DNA of 64,000 bases from Hippopus hippopus. Lineage: Eukaryota > Mollusca > Bivalvia > Cardiida > Cardiidae. The stretch spans positions 8,254,252 to 8,318,251 of the forward strand of contig OX328097.1 in the NCBI GenBank assembly GCA_946811185.2, in the 5' to 3' direction. Position 1 is the stretch's first letter. Every line of letters begins with the position of its first letter. Of the stretch, positions 10,751 through 22,600 are shown one piece after another. The translations under genes and the position numbers were made by a program. The notes under the pieces were generated by a model that saw nothing but the letters and a program-made list of their open reading frames with translations, was not told the DNA's origin and did no database searches.

Positions 10751-13210
10751 CTGTACCTCATAAAAGGCTTACACACGAATACATACAATTTATTGCTAAA
10801 ATCAGGTTTTTTTTTTTTTCAGTAAACGTATTAGCATTTACCAGTTGTCATATTCAATTATATATCAAGTTACTCTCTGTTGGATGCCCGAATGATATTA
10901 ATTGTTATGTAAATGTCAATGAGTTTTTATTCATAGTATATAAACAATGTGTTAACGGCTTTCACAAGGCAGAAGAGGTCTCTCATAGTGTTTTAGTCGA
11001 TTATGGCGGATGGACAGTTGAAAAGTCAAAGTATGAGGTCGGCTAAAAACGGTTTTAAATCATATTTGATACAATTTTCGAGGAGTACCACATTTCACGG
11101 AATACGACAGATCACCTCGGCTAACAACAAATGGCATAGGTAGGGTAGTATTTACTTAGATTTCATAATTGTTGAATTGACTTTCGGTAACTCTTCGCCA
11201 AATATATAGAGTAATTCTCCCCCCTTCGACAGCTTAAAACATAATCCAGTGAAACGCGGAAAGATTTTTATCTTTTAAGCTTGACTTACCAAGAGAAGGG
11301 TATATTTAAGAAAGAAAAGATTGCACGTTTTGTACAGTCTGTTCCTGATCTATGCTGTCGGCAAAAGCCCCTGTTTTCGCATATGGCGGTCATGGAATTG
11401 CTAACAACCAATCAATGGGCTCGAAGACTTTAAATAAGCATTGATGTTTTCGATAGTTTTTTTTTTTCATAATAATTAATACGTAGAAGATAGTAAATAT
11501 AACATCTGATACTTGACCGGTCGTAATAAATAGCTTGAATACCATTAATACCATTTTTCCACCTAGTTTATTAGTTTTCCGTCTCCATTTTCATGGTCAT
11601 TTATTCCACTTTCGTTTGGAACGGACAAGAGGGCACTGTGTGTGTGTGACGTAAGCATACTTAGTGCCTCTTTGTGCGACCGCACGCGTTCGAACGCGTG
11701 TTTTTATGGGCTTTGTATCAAATAGAAGCTCACATTGTACCGGAAATTGACTTCTCACGAAAGTGAAATCAAAGTATCTCTAACAAAAAATATTTGCTTT
11801 GTTATATTTGCGCTTCTTGACCGTATTTATATCACATATTTAATTACAATCAACTTGAACAATGGAAATATAGATTCGTTCAGTAAACAAATACAGACAA
11901 GGATTAAGGGGGGTTGCCGCAATGTTTCTTTTGTATACATTCATCTTAATGGAGATATAAACATGGTTGTATAATTTAATGTACCTTTTCAAAGTACTCT
12001 TAAATTTTAAAACATTGGCCCAATCGTTTGCTCATACTGTAGAAAAAATTCTATAAATACATGTACTTTTCTTTTTGTTCTGTTATCAGATTCACGCGAT
12101 AAATAAATTTACTTTATGAAGCTCTTACGTTTTCTTGGACTTTAAGTTATAAAGTTTAAGTAACAAATTTGGAGCATTATGATAGCCATTCGGATTCTGC
12201 CATTTACAAGCAGTCAAATGATCAGTCACTTAGACTATGGTATCTCTAGGGAATCCCTTGTTTCGACAAAATTCCCAGCTTGGATGCAGATGTACTGAAG
12301 TATGGTGTAAAAGATAGAGGAATACAAGGGATTTGTCCTTATTTAAAACCGGAAACGACAACTGGTCTCATCGAACCAGACAATTATCATCTATCTAACT
12401 GCAGTTGCTAAAGCAGATTGTATCTCATAATTGTAAAGATTATTCCAGTATGCACTGATATGATCACAAATTTTCCCCATTTGCATAAAAATGTGATTAA
12501 GCGAGGCATCCCAAGTGACCGCTAGAGTCCTCCATCCGATTGAACTGATTCTTATGCCGCCATGTAAACAAATTCAATTCTTTTTCGCAACAAGAAAAAT
12601 GCAATTCCACTGCATCTGATTAGATTTTTCACAGTTTAGATTCAGTAACTGGATGACCAGTCCAGATGCACCCAAGATCACACTGCATGTTTTGTGCGGT
12701 CTAACTACACTCTCCGAAAAAAGCAGCAAAAATGTTTCTGGTGCTAGAAGGATTAAACATTCTGGTATCATTTATGTATACCCGGTAATTAGATCGAGCT
12801 TGATCGAGCTTGCCTTTACAAAAACGTGTCGCAGCAGTTCTGAATGCATAGTAAAATCAAAATTGTAGTTTGATAATGAAGAATTGAAAAGAATAAATTG
12901 CAATGACATGTACACCAATTTAAATTATTTGAATCTTAGAGCCTGGCTGGTATGTTTATCCAGGGTACGTTTTTTTCCATCAACTGATCTTACTAGTTTA
13001 ACTAAATTTAGAATGAAACACAGGTTTTGATAGGCTTAACTAAATAACTGCACTGAAATTTACAAAATCCTTGAGAATTCGACTAAGGATGTTGTTAAGA
13101 ACGGTTGGTGAATACAGGTCAAGACAGAAGTTTTGCTAAACCGGATGCTATCTTGCGCACATTATTTGAACCTATTCTATTTGTATGTTACCTTCAAAGA
13201 CTTAAAAAAA
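10751..13210. other. Intergenic; no gene seen
   Basis: Contains weak B copies at about 11310-11400 and 12650-12760 and half of a family G unit at about 13072-13120. No recognisable coding sequence. Confidence 0.5.
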
Positions 13211-13430
13211 AAAACGTCGTTCTAGGACAATTTCTGGCAGAATAACTTAGAGCAGGGCAATTTGTACCGAATAACTGGTTACCATGACAACTCGAACCTG
13301 GGACATTAAATACCTGGAACAAATCGTACCTGGTACATTTCATACCAGGACAATAGGTAGTACCCGGGACAATTGGTACCTAGGCAAATTTGTTCCAAGG
13401 ACAACTGGTACCTTGCACAATAATACCAAT
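13210..13430. repeat. Degenerate short tandem array of GGTAC/GGGACAA motifs
   Basis: Units of about 18-20 bp alternating GACAA and GGTACC-like words. Related words flank the composite element at 14725-14780 and 15690-15745 and recur at 63750, so this is part of a dispersed repeat. Confidence 0.6.
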
Positions 13431-13944
13431 GGTTACTTATTCTTAAAAGATTCCCTAGATTTAACTTCATTTTGGGCACAAAACTTTACGACTGCAGGCA
13501 GTCACGGGACGAATGGGGTTTCCGGTGTACAAGTTGGCAAGGATATTTGAACCATCGCTAGTATTTGATAAAGTATCAATTGAAAAAAATAATAGAATTC
13601 TTGTCGTGCATTTGTATTTTGTCTGTCAGTGCAAATATAAAGCATAAGCATTGCTAGACATAATTCCGTCAATACTAGCCCGTAGATGTTTAACTTTTCA
13701 ACAGTGTCTTTGCTTCGTTCTGTTTACTTCAACATAGAATGTTTTCCTTTGCAAGGCACTTGTGGCAAATCAGGACAGGGAATGAAAAGGTTGTTTTGAT
13801 AAGGATGAGCTAGGAGATACGGTAACGAGCACTTTCGATGTCAACAGTCTAATTATTCTTTTGATAAAAATCACAAATAGCAATGCTTGTTGTGTAGTTG
13901 TTTAGCATCTGACACATTAATTAACCCCGATGGAAATTGTAAAT

Positions 13945-14210
13945 AAGCCATGCTCTGTGAAACGGGGGCGCAATGCATTTGCGAAAAGTATCGACCCAGG
14001 TCAGACTGCGCAGTCCGCGCAGGCTGACCTGGACCGAAACTTTTCGCGATTGGTCAATTTTTTGCATGACAAAGGGCCATTCTACCTCATGATAAAGTCG
14101 GTTGTTTAAAAAAGTGGCTTTTATGGATCCATAACTATGTGATGAATTGCTTGGTATCATGTATCACGGAGATGCATTAAGCCCCGTTTTGCCCTAACAT
14201 GGCTGAAAGA
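13945..14210. repeat. Palindromic element A, full length
   Basis: Core CAGGTCAGACTGCGCAGTCC GCGCAGGCTGACC and inverted termini (GCTCTGTGAAACGGGGGCG ... GCCCCGTTTTGCCC). Confidence 0.8.
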
Positions 14211-14784
14211 CATTTAACTTTACTAAAACTGGACGAACAATGTAAAATTTTGCGAAAACGGCTACGTCGGGGTATTATAGCATCTGTCACCTTTGTCTTA
14301 TTGGCCTGTTGCTTTGTCATTTAACATTTGTGAAAAAAATCGAGTCAAAAAGATGCTAACTTTAACTGCAATCAATCTCGGTTGCAATTCGGAGGTTTTA
14401 TCGAACAGGAAGCTGAAACCGTTAAAAGCAGGAATCAACCCTCCAATCGCTCCATAACAATGAATTGAAACCTGCAAATAATGAAAACCGTGTTGTGTTT
14501 CCTATCTGCAGCAAAGTCATGTTCTTGGTACCATATTTCAAATTAGTTCACAGTGTATCATTGATAAGCAAGCTATTTCACAAGAAAAGCCCAAAAGAAA
14601 TTGAATTATCTAGCTTTCAGAAGAGATTATATATATGCTTCATCCTTTTGACACGAAATTAACATTTGCGAGTGCCTTTACGAGAACCAATAAATAGAAG
14701 TGGTGACGAGAATGAATATTATCTTTTGGTACGAATTGTCCCGAGAACAAATTGTCCTGGGTACAAGTTATCTCGGCTATTAAT
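14211..14784. other. Intergenic; no gene seen
   Basis: AT-rich single-copy DNA ending in the GGGACAA/GGTAC-type words that form the left flank of the composite element. Confidence 0.4.
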
Positions 14785-15665
14785 TGACGTTATTATACTG
14801 CAAAGAAATTTCTCGCGATCTGATATGGATAATATGCCCCGTGCATACAAGTCACTACACTAGCAAAATCCACTAGTTTCCCTTTTGAAGGCCCCGTATA
14901 CATGACTACACTTTCAACACAACATCCAAAATGGCGGCGTCGACCGATCCGAGCCGCCCACAAGACAAACATAATGAGTAGCCTGCACCGTATTGTTTCT
15001 AGATTTCCTTGTTGGTTGTCATTAAAACGGGAAGAATGGATTATTTTTGAAAATAAATGAATATAGTTACAAAATTACCGTTTGTTGTCATTCTGAAACA
15101 AATACACGGGGTTAAAAACGAACCATCCCTTCGTCAGGTAAGCAAACTGTGAAGTGTCGAAACTCGTTCATTGTAACGTTAAAAGGATAACCAAATTGTC
15201 GTTTGTGGTAACTAATGGTCTTTTACTTTTTGACAACAAATCATTAAAATGTATAATTACTTACCTTGAAGTTGTTTAAATCCATGTTTAAATAAAAAAA
15301 GACGAATTTCTATCGCAGTGACATCACCAAGTTCCTTCACCAAACTGCACGTTTTACCAAGGTTTCAGTGACGTCATTTCTCAGTTACGTCAGTTTTCAT
15401 TGAATTGGAGCACTCAGAAGGGAAATTCTATGTCGTCAGCGTACTCAATTCGTGAGTACATAAACGGGGAAATTTCGCTGAATACACATTGGAATGGTAA
15501 AACTTTGCAGTATAATAAATTCGTTGTATGGTCAGGTGGAAGGGGACTTGGAAACTTGTTCACGGCTGTGGCGAATCATGTCGCCACCTCACCTTCGCTT
15601 CAGGGCGACATGATTTGCGACAGCCGTGAACAAGTTTCCAAGTCCCCTTCCACCTGACCATACAA
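14785..15665. mobile_element. Composite DNA element: TTATTATACTGCAAAG-ended transposon plus palindrome F
   Basis: The left end TTATTATACTGCAAAG (from 14788) is repeated inverted as CTTTGCAGTATAATAA (ending about 15519), giving 16-bp TIRs around about 730 bp of non-coding DNA. Directly joined is a palindrome at 15520-15665 with arms GGGGACTTGGAAACTTGTTC and complement. Copies near 29.97 and 38.9 kb carry the same unit. Confidence 0.7.
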
Positions 15666-15993
15666 CTAATATTGTAATCCGTCGTCCTGGTATGAACTGC
15701 AGGTTCTCAAGAGGACCAATTGTCCTAGATACGAATTCTCCATGTACAAATCGTACGGGTACGTATTTTCCTGCTCGCATTCAACCACGCCATGTTTTCT
15801 CGTATCACTTCGATCAATGATATTGTGAGATTTTTCTGTCGAAAAGAACTTAAAAATCATAGAACTTTGCATTTTACCTTCAACTAGAAACTTGAATTAA
15901 ACTTCTTATTTTTAATTTATGAATTTCTTGCACAATTTTCTAATGTGTGCATTTTTCCCCATGTCTCTTTCATGACACAGTTCCAGACAATTG
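15666..15993. other. Intergenic; right flank of the composite element
   Basis: Begins with GTCCT/GGTA words matching the left flank at 14725-14780. This suggests the composite element inserted into a copy of that repeat. Remainder AT-rich. Confidence 0.4.
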
Positions 15994-16226
15994 TTTAACC
16001 TTTTACTACACGATCCCGAGTTTTAACGACCGTCACAAAGAAAGCTATTGAAAACTTTGAGGAAAAAAGGAGAAAATGCTGGTAACCAGCATTTTCTCCT
16101 TTTTGCCACAAAGTTTTCTACCCTTTCACGGACAGTTTCACCATTTTAGCATCATTTAACTTGTGGTCTGCGAATGCATTCATTCAGGCCGGTGTAAAAT
16201 TTTGTCGTTTGGTAAAGAGTTAAACA
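15994..16226. repeat. Palindromic element D, full length
   Basis: Hairpin GGAGAAAATGCTGGTAACCA GCATTTTCTCC at about 16069-16099, termini CCTTTTACTACACGATCCCG and GTCGTTTGGTAAAGAGTTAA. Confidence 0.85.
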
Positions 16227-16374
16227 ATATGTAGCGTTACTGCTTGTTTCTGTTCAGTTCAATTAGTAGAACAGAAGCACTTATAATTTCATATTTACTT
16301 TGATTTTATAATTTCCAGGGAAAAATGACATACTTTTTGCCACGCTTATATAAATCTATTTATCTACCCGTGCC

Positions 16375-16382
16375 TATAAAAG
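16375..16382 (+). promoter_or_regulatory. TATA box candidate upstream of exon 1A
   Basis: TATAAAAG lies 131 bp upstream of the exon 1A ATG, in the non-repetitive stretch between a family D palindrome and the exon. A start site about 30 bp downstream would give a 5' UTR of about 100 nt. No equally good TATA box is visible just upstream of exon 1B. Sequence match only; no initiator or transcript data. Confidence 0.45.
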
Positions 16383-16512
16383 GTATAGACGAACTGAGGC
16401 AGACATTTGAAAGCCCCTCCAAAGCAGAGAATAGCTGAAGCAACGTTCTCGATAAATAAGTTTGTAATAATAGTAATAGTTGGTGTGTTACATAGATTAT
16501 TTTTAAGCAAAA

Positions 16513-16628
16513 ATGGTACAGTTGACGAAATCTGTTCTTGAAATGAAATGTTCACTCGTTCATTTTTCTCAAAACACGTCATTTCATGGAGTCAAACATA
16601 TTTGTAATTCGGAGTCTGTTTCTAGGAG
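16513..16628 (+). CDS. DEG/ENaC alternative first coding exon 1A
   Basis: Encodes an N-terminus starting MVQLTKSVLEMK and containing the signature QNTSFHGVKHIC, the cytoplasmic segment whose His-Gly pair controls channel gating in DEG/ENaC proteins. The frame is closed by TAA at 16504-16506 and the first ATG after it is 16513. It ends ...AGG AG with donor GTAAGG in phase 2, exactly matching the acceptor of exon 2 so that AG+G gives Arg before LMW of TM1. It aligns without gaps over 39 residues to exon 1B (23 identities). A TATA box lies upstream. Confidence 0.85.
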
Positions 16629-19600
16629 GTAAGGTATTAAAGAAATTTGTCTCAATTATCATCATCATCATCATCATCGTGATAGTCATCGTCATCGTCG
16701 TAATCATCGTAGTCACCAATATCGTCATTATTATCGTAATCATCATCGTTACTATCATCATTGTCATCATTCAAATTCAAATAATATTATGTTTAGTCAT
16801 GTTTGCCGCTGGTTTGGAAAAAATATTGTGCGTAGCACTCGAAAAGAATTTCCAGAAATACATATTTAGTGAACTGGCCCATTAATATGTAACTTAAGTA
16901 GTACTTAAAACAACAATTACACACTTTTGGGAAGGCAGCAAGGCTAAGCGAAGGTGCTACAGTTCAAAGGATTTTGCATCATTTTGCTATTACAAACGTG
17001 CAGCACACCGGGAAAAGGGGCATATGGTTCTTTTCCGACTTGACTGAATCAAAAGGTGGAACAGTAGTTTGACGTGCAGAAAGTTTAGCAATGGCAAAAA
17101 GTGTCGTTCCAGGTCAGCCTGCGCGGACTGCACAGGCTGACATGGGTCGATAATTTTTGCAAATAATTGAACGACCTTTTCTAGCTGCATGATTCACACA
17201 AGATAAAGTTCTGTATAGAAGCATTCTGTTGCGATCATGTAAACGAATCATAATTATTTGAGAAAAGTATTGCGTGGCTGACTGGTTTGAGTGTTGGACT
17301 AGTAATCCAGAGGTACTGGGTTTAATACCCACAAAAGATGTGGACTTTCCTCTTGGATGTGTCCTTGGGCATGGCACTTCGGATTTCTAGTCTAGTGACG
17401 GTGAAACCTGATATAACACTTCTGACGTATTTTGAATAAAATAATATTAAACGCGATATAATGCACCATTCGAAACATCAGTTAGCCCTTTACCAAACAA
17501 ATCCATGTTTTAATGTTCTCCATCCTCCATCCTTAAACATGTAAATTCTCAGTTACTAACACTTGAAAGAATTAATTTCATAGCTGAAACATAACAGTTC
17601 TCTTTCTCGGACCAGTTTACCTGACGGTTTCGTCGATTTTTAGACAGAATGGACATTATGGATCCTTAACCATATGATGATTTACTTGGTATCAAGCAGA
17701 ACGGAGGTGCACTAAGCCTCCTTTTGCCAGAGCAGGGTTCCTCCTTTTGCCAGAGCAGGGTTCAGTTATTGAATGGAAAGTTGAAGTAACAGTACGAGTA
17801 TTGATAAAACTTCTGAGCGCAGGCCAGCAGTTGTTGGATTAATCTACAAGCAGTTTAAGGCGAGAGCGCTATGGAAAATATGGTTAAACCAGTGACTCCT
17901 TTACGTGAAATGAAAGCTAATCTGATTATATTTTCTCAAAATACTACATTCCATGGAGTGAAATATATTTGTAATGCAGAGTCCATTTTCAGAAGGTAAG
18001 ATTAAAAATTTGGTTATGAATCTTTCGTTAATTTAATGGTATACGAGTAAGCGATGGTGATGGTGATCGAGTTGGTTTGGAAATAATTTTTTATTTTCTT
18101 TTCAGTATAATTGTCATTATTACCATTTTAAATGATGAATAGTGATAACGATGTACCAGTAGGTCGGTGCACATTTAACATTATTTCATGCTTTTCGGTA
18201 GTTTATCGAGAAATACGTGTAATGGTGGATTATGGTTTGATATTTCATGGTTACGACTGGTGTAAAATACCCATGTCATATTTTCGAACTCTTCAATTAA
18301 AGGCAGAAACAGTAGTTCCCGCGCACTAGTTACCAAGGTAAACAGCACGTGCCATTCAACCGGAGGGATGTATGACGTAAGTTACGCGCATTTATTCTAC
18401 ATTTCTCGGGCTTTACGTAATAATGTAATGTGTTGTTATGTGGAGGGGGTACGCAATAAGGAATTGCCGAGAACAACTGTGCCCAACAAAAAAGTGGTCA
18501 GCAGCATGAAACAAACAAAATAGTTGTGTTTTGTTTTTCGGTGAAAGATCGAAATTTATTTCATCTCGTGAATATCATCGGTAATATTTTTATGACTGAT
18601 GCAGGCACTCGTGAAAATATTAACGATGATGTCCACGAGATGAAATAGATTTCGATCTTTCGCAGAAAAAAAAAAACCCAAATATCCTCTATGTATCTTT
18701 GTCGTCATCATCATTGTAAATGACATTAAAGAGATAACGGAAATTCGGAAGTCGAGATATATTTAAGTTTTCTTGTCATTAGCATCATGATATTAGCGAT
18801 GGTAACGGTGATCCAGTTGGTGGGGAGGTATTTTTCAACAGTATCATTCTCGTTATCACCACTGTGAATGCCATTAGAAGTGGTAAGGGTGATCCTGTTT
18901 GTCAGACAATATGCTTAACAATATGGTTGTCGTTATTACCGTTATAAATGACGGTAGCAGTGATAAGGGCGATCCAGTTGGTCGGGAGATGATTTTTAAC
19001 AGTATCGTGCAATGATCAAGATTTTAAAGTACATCAGCAGTGATAATGGTGATCCTCTTGGTCGTGAGATATGCTTAGCATAATGGTTGTCGTTATCACC
19101 ATTTTAAATGACATAAGCAATGATCACGTTGATCATCAGTGAAAGGGGAATAGTCTCTGTTAATCATGGGTTTGGGGAAAAAAAACTTGAGCGAGTCGTA
19201 TATTGAACTTACAAATCTAGTACCGTGCAACACCGGCGTTGACAATTTCGCCATTTATGCTTGACTACTGTATACGTAATGTCTAAAAAAAGAAGTCAAT
19301 AGATAATAAAGACTAGTTACTCAAAGGCTCACACTGTCAGAATACTGCGAATTTCAAAGCTCTTGCTTTAACTCTTTAAGCGCCAAATATTATAAACACG
19401 ACCTTTTCGATGGATGAAAATACAATGCACTGAAACTCTCAAAAATGCTTTGACTTGTCAAGCGGAAGGTGTAGATCTAAGAACAGACGGCAGCTCTGTG
19501 CAGTCTGATCTAGATCTATGCCGTCTGCAAAAGACCTTGTTTTGGCCTATGGAGCTGACAGGTTTAACAACACAAGACGCGGTACTGAAACTTTTGTAGT

Positions 19601-22600
19601 ATAGTATTAGCAGAAGCCGTCTCATAATTATCGACTTTCTCTTCACGGTTCTCGGTAGTTTGTCGGGAAATAATGTTGGATTATGATTTGATAATTTCAC
19701 CGTTTCGACCAATGAATTTTACCGATTTGACATCTCAAGGATACGGAACTACTTCGATTCTTGCACAGTGTTTATAACTACGCCCTTTCATACGCATCAG
19801 ATCTATTTCAGAGAGTGGTTTAATCAAATAATCTTTGAAAAATCCTACCTTTTCAAAATGTTTATTGATCCTGCTAAATTCAGGTTTATGAGTTTTGTTG
19901 ATTTGTTGTGTCACTTTGAATGTAAATAAATGGCACACACTCATAACACTTACGCAGAGGATATATTTGGCAATCGGAAAAATAAAAAATATTCAATATA
20001 AAAATGGATTTTTTTGGATAATTCACTGGACGTTATATTCTCTCTAACTGATTAAAAAAAAGATACTCGTACTGTCATAAATATAGTCTATGCCAAAGAT
20101 CTGTTTTCTTTGTGAAATGGTAAATACATTTTCATTGTAATGCGGTCTGTTGGGGTATCGCCAAGGGGGATTACTGAAAACAACTGTACTGGATTTTGAT
20201 TAAAGTCCCAACGAAAAAGGAGTAAGAAGCATGAAATAAATAGATTTTTTTTTCGATGAATGTGCCACCCGAGAAAACATTACTCGTTGAAATAAATTTC
20301 AATCTTCTACTGAAAATAAAAAAAATCAAATACCTTCTATATACAAATCAATAGAAAATTTACGTCATTCAAAACCAAAAGATTTTTGGAATCTATTTTG
20401 TAGAAAAAAAGCAGCACCAATTAACGATATTTCTATTGATGAATTTTACAATTATTTTTCGAAATTGGCTGACGATATTACTAACGTGCATGTTCCCGAG
20501 GCCGAAACGTTTTGTGAAAACAATGATTTTAACTCTTCTTTCTGCAGTTTTGATGAGCTGGATCAGCCTATAACATTGCGTGAAGTGGAGTATGTCATAC
20601 ATAATCTAAATCGAAACAAAGCTATGGGAAGCGATTGTCTTATTAATGAATATTTCATTGAGAGTTGTGACATTATTTCTTCACATTTAGTTGACCTTTT
20701 TAACATTATTTTTAATTCAGGGTATTTTCCGGATCAATGGTCAGAAGGAATTATTATACCGTTACACAAGAAAAATGACCCCGACGATGTTAACAATTAC
20801 AGGGGAATTACATTAGTTAGTTGTTTATCTAAGATTTTCACTGGTATTTTAAATCGTAGACTTAGTTATATTTGTGAAGAAAATGAGATCTTATCTGATG
20901 CCCAGTTTGGTTTTAGACCTAAGAGATCTACGACAGATGCTAGTTTTGTCCTTCTTTCCCACATACAAAGAGCTTTGTCTCAAAATAAACGTTTATATGC
21001 AGCTTTCATTGATTTTAAAAAAGCGTTTGATAGTGTTTATCGAAAAGGTCTCTGGTACAAATTATTCGGTCTAGGAGTAAACGGTAAAATGTTAAGGATC
21101 ATACGAGATATGTACTCAAAGGTAAAAGCATTTGTAAAAGTTAATAATATTACCTCCCCTACATTTGATAGTTATATAGGTCTTAAACAAGGGGAGATAA
21201 TGTCGCCCTTATTGTTTTCCCTCTTCATTGATGACATAGAACTTTATTTGCAAGGGGACACTTCAAGTGGATTGAACCTTGGTGATGTACAAATTTTACT
21301 TCTTCTCTTCGCAGATGACATGGTAATCTTAAGTGAAAATCCAAATGACCTACAAAACAGTTTAAATAAGTTATTAGATTATTGTAATAAATGGGGCCTA
21401 GAGGTCAATACTGAAAAAACAAAGGTGGTAGTTTTTAGAAAAAAAGGTGCGCTTAGATGTAACGAAACTTGGTATTATAACGGTAAAAAATTGGAAGTTG
21501 TTAACGATTTTCACTATCTGGGAACTACCTTTAGTCATACAGGATCGTTCAGTAATAATACCAGAACTTTATCAAACAAAGCGCTAAAGGCTCTTAATGT
21601 CCTTAACAGTAAAACGCGATGTTTTGACTTTGAAACTTCAACATTATTGCAGTTATTTGATGCTTTTGTTGGGTCGATTTTATCTTATTCATGTGAAATT
21701 AATGGTTTTTGTAAATCACAAAGCCTAGAAAGAATACATCTTAAACAATGTAAAAAGTTGCTAAACGTTAAAAGTTCTACCTCAAATGCCGCAGTGTATC
21801 ACGAGTTAGGTAGATACCCATTGTATATTAACAGATATTGCAGAATCATTAAATTTTGGGGTAAATTAGTTTTGTCTGATAATTTAGTTATAAGATCATC
21901 ATATGAAGCTTTACTTGCCTGTAATGAAAGAGGTGATAATTGGTGTAGTAATGTAAAAAATTTGTTAACAAGACACGGTTTTGGGTATGTATGGAATGAT
22001 CCATTTTGTGTTAATCACAAAAGTTTTTACAATGTTTTTAAGCAACGATTAATTGATGAATTTAGACAGGGTTTGTACAATGAAATTAATAGAAGACCGG
22101 TTTTATGCACATATAAATTCATAAAGGAATACAGTGAATTGGCATTCTATTTAAATATCCTACCACGACAATGGAGATCATATATTTCAAAATTTAGATT
22201 ATCGTCACATTCCCTCAGAATAGAAACAGGCAGACATGGTCAGAACAGGATTGCAAGAAACCAGCGTTTGTGTTTTGCATGTAATATGAATGAAGTAGAA
22301 GACGAGTATCACTTTTTGCTTGTTTGTCCATTTTTTGCTGATGTTAGAAAACTTTTTCTCAAAAAATATTTTTATACTCGTCCTAGTATGTTGAAATATA
22401 AAAATTTGATGAATACAAATAACAAAGGAGTTCTACTAAATTTAGCTAAATTTATAAAGGAAGGCTTTTCACGAAGAACTGCTACAGAATTTAATACATA
22501 GAAATTGATTGTTGATCAGTGCAATACTATTATAGTTGCCTATACATGGTGGGCAAGTTTGATAGTGTCGCACTTTTCGAACAAAATATAATAAAGGGTT

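Noticed and set aside
16579..16885. Met/Ile-rich frames on both strands (MMTMMIVTMMITIIMTILVT and the + strand IIIIIVIVIVIV run)
   Set aside because: They are translations of the (ATC)n microsatellite in intron 1A. The real coding part, exon 1A, ends at 16628.
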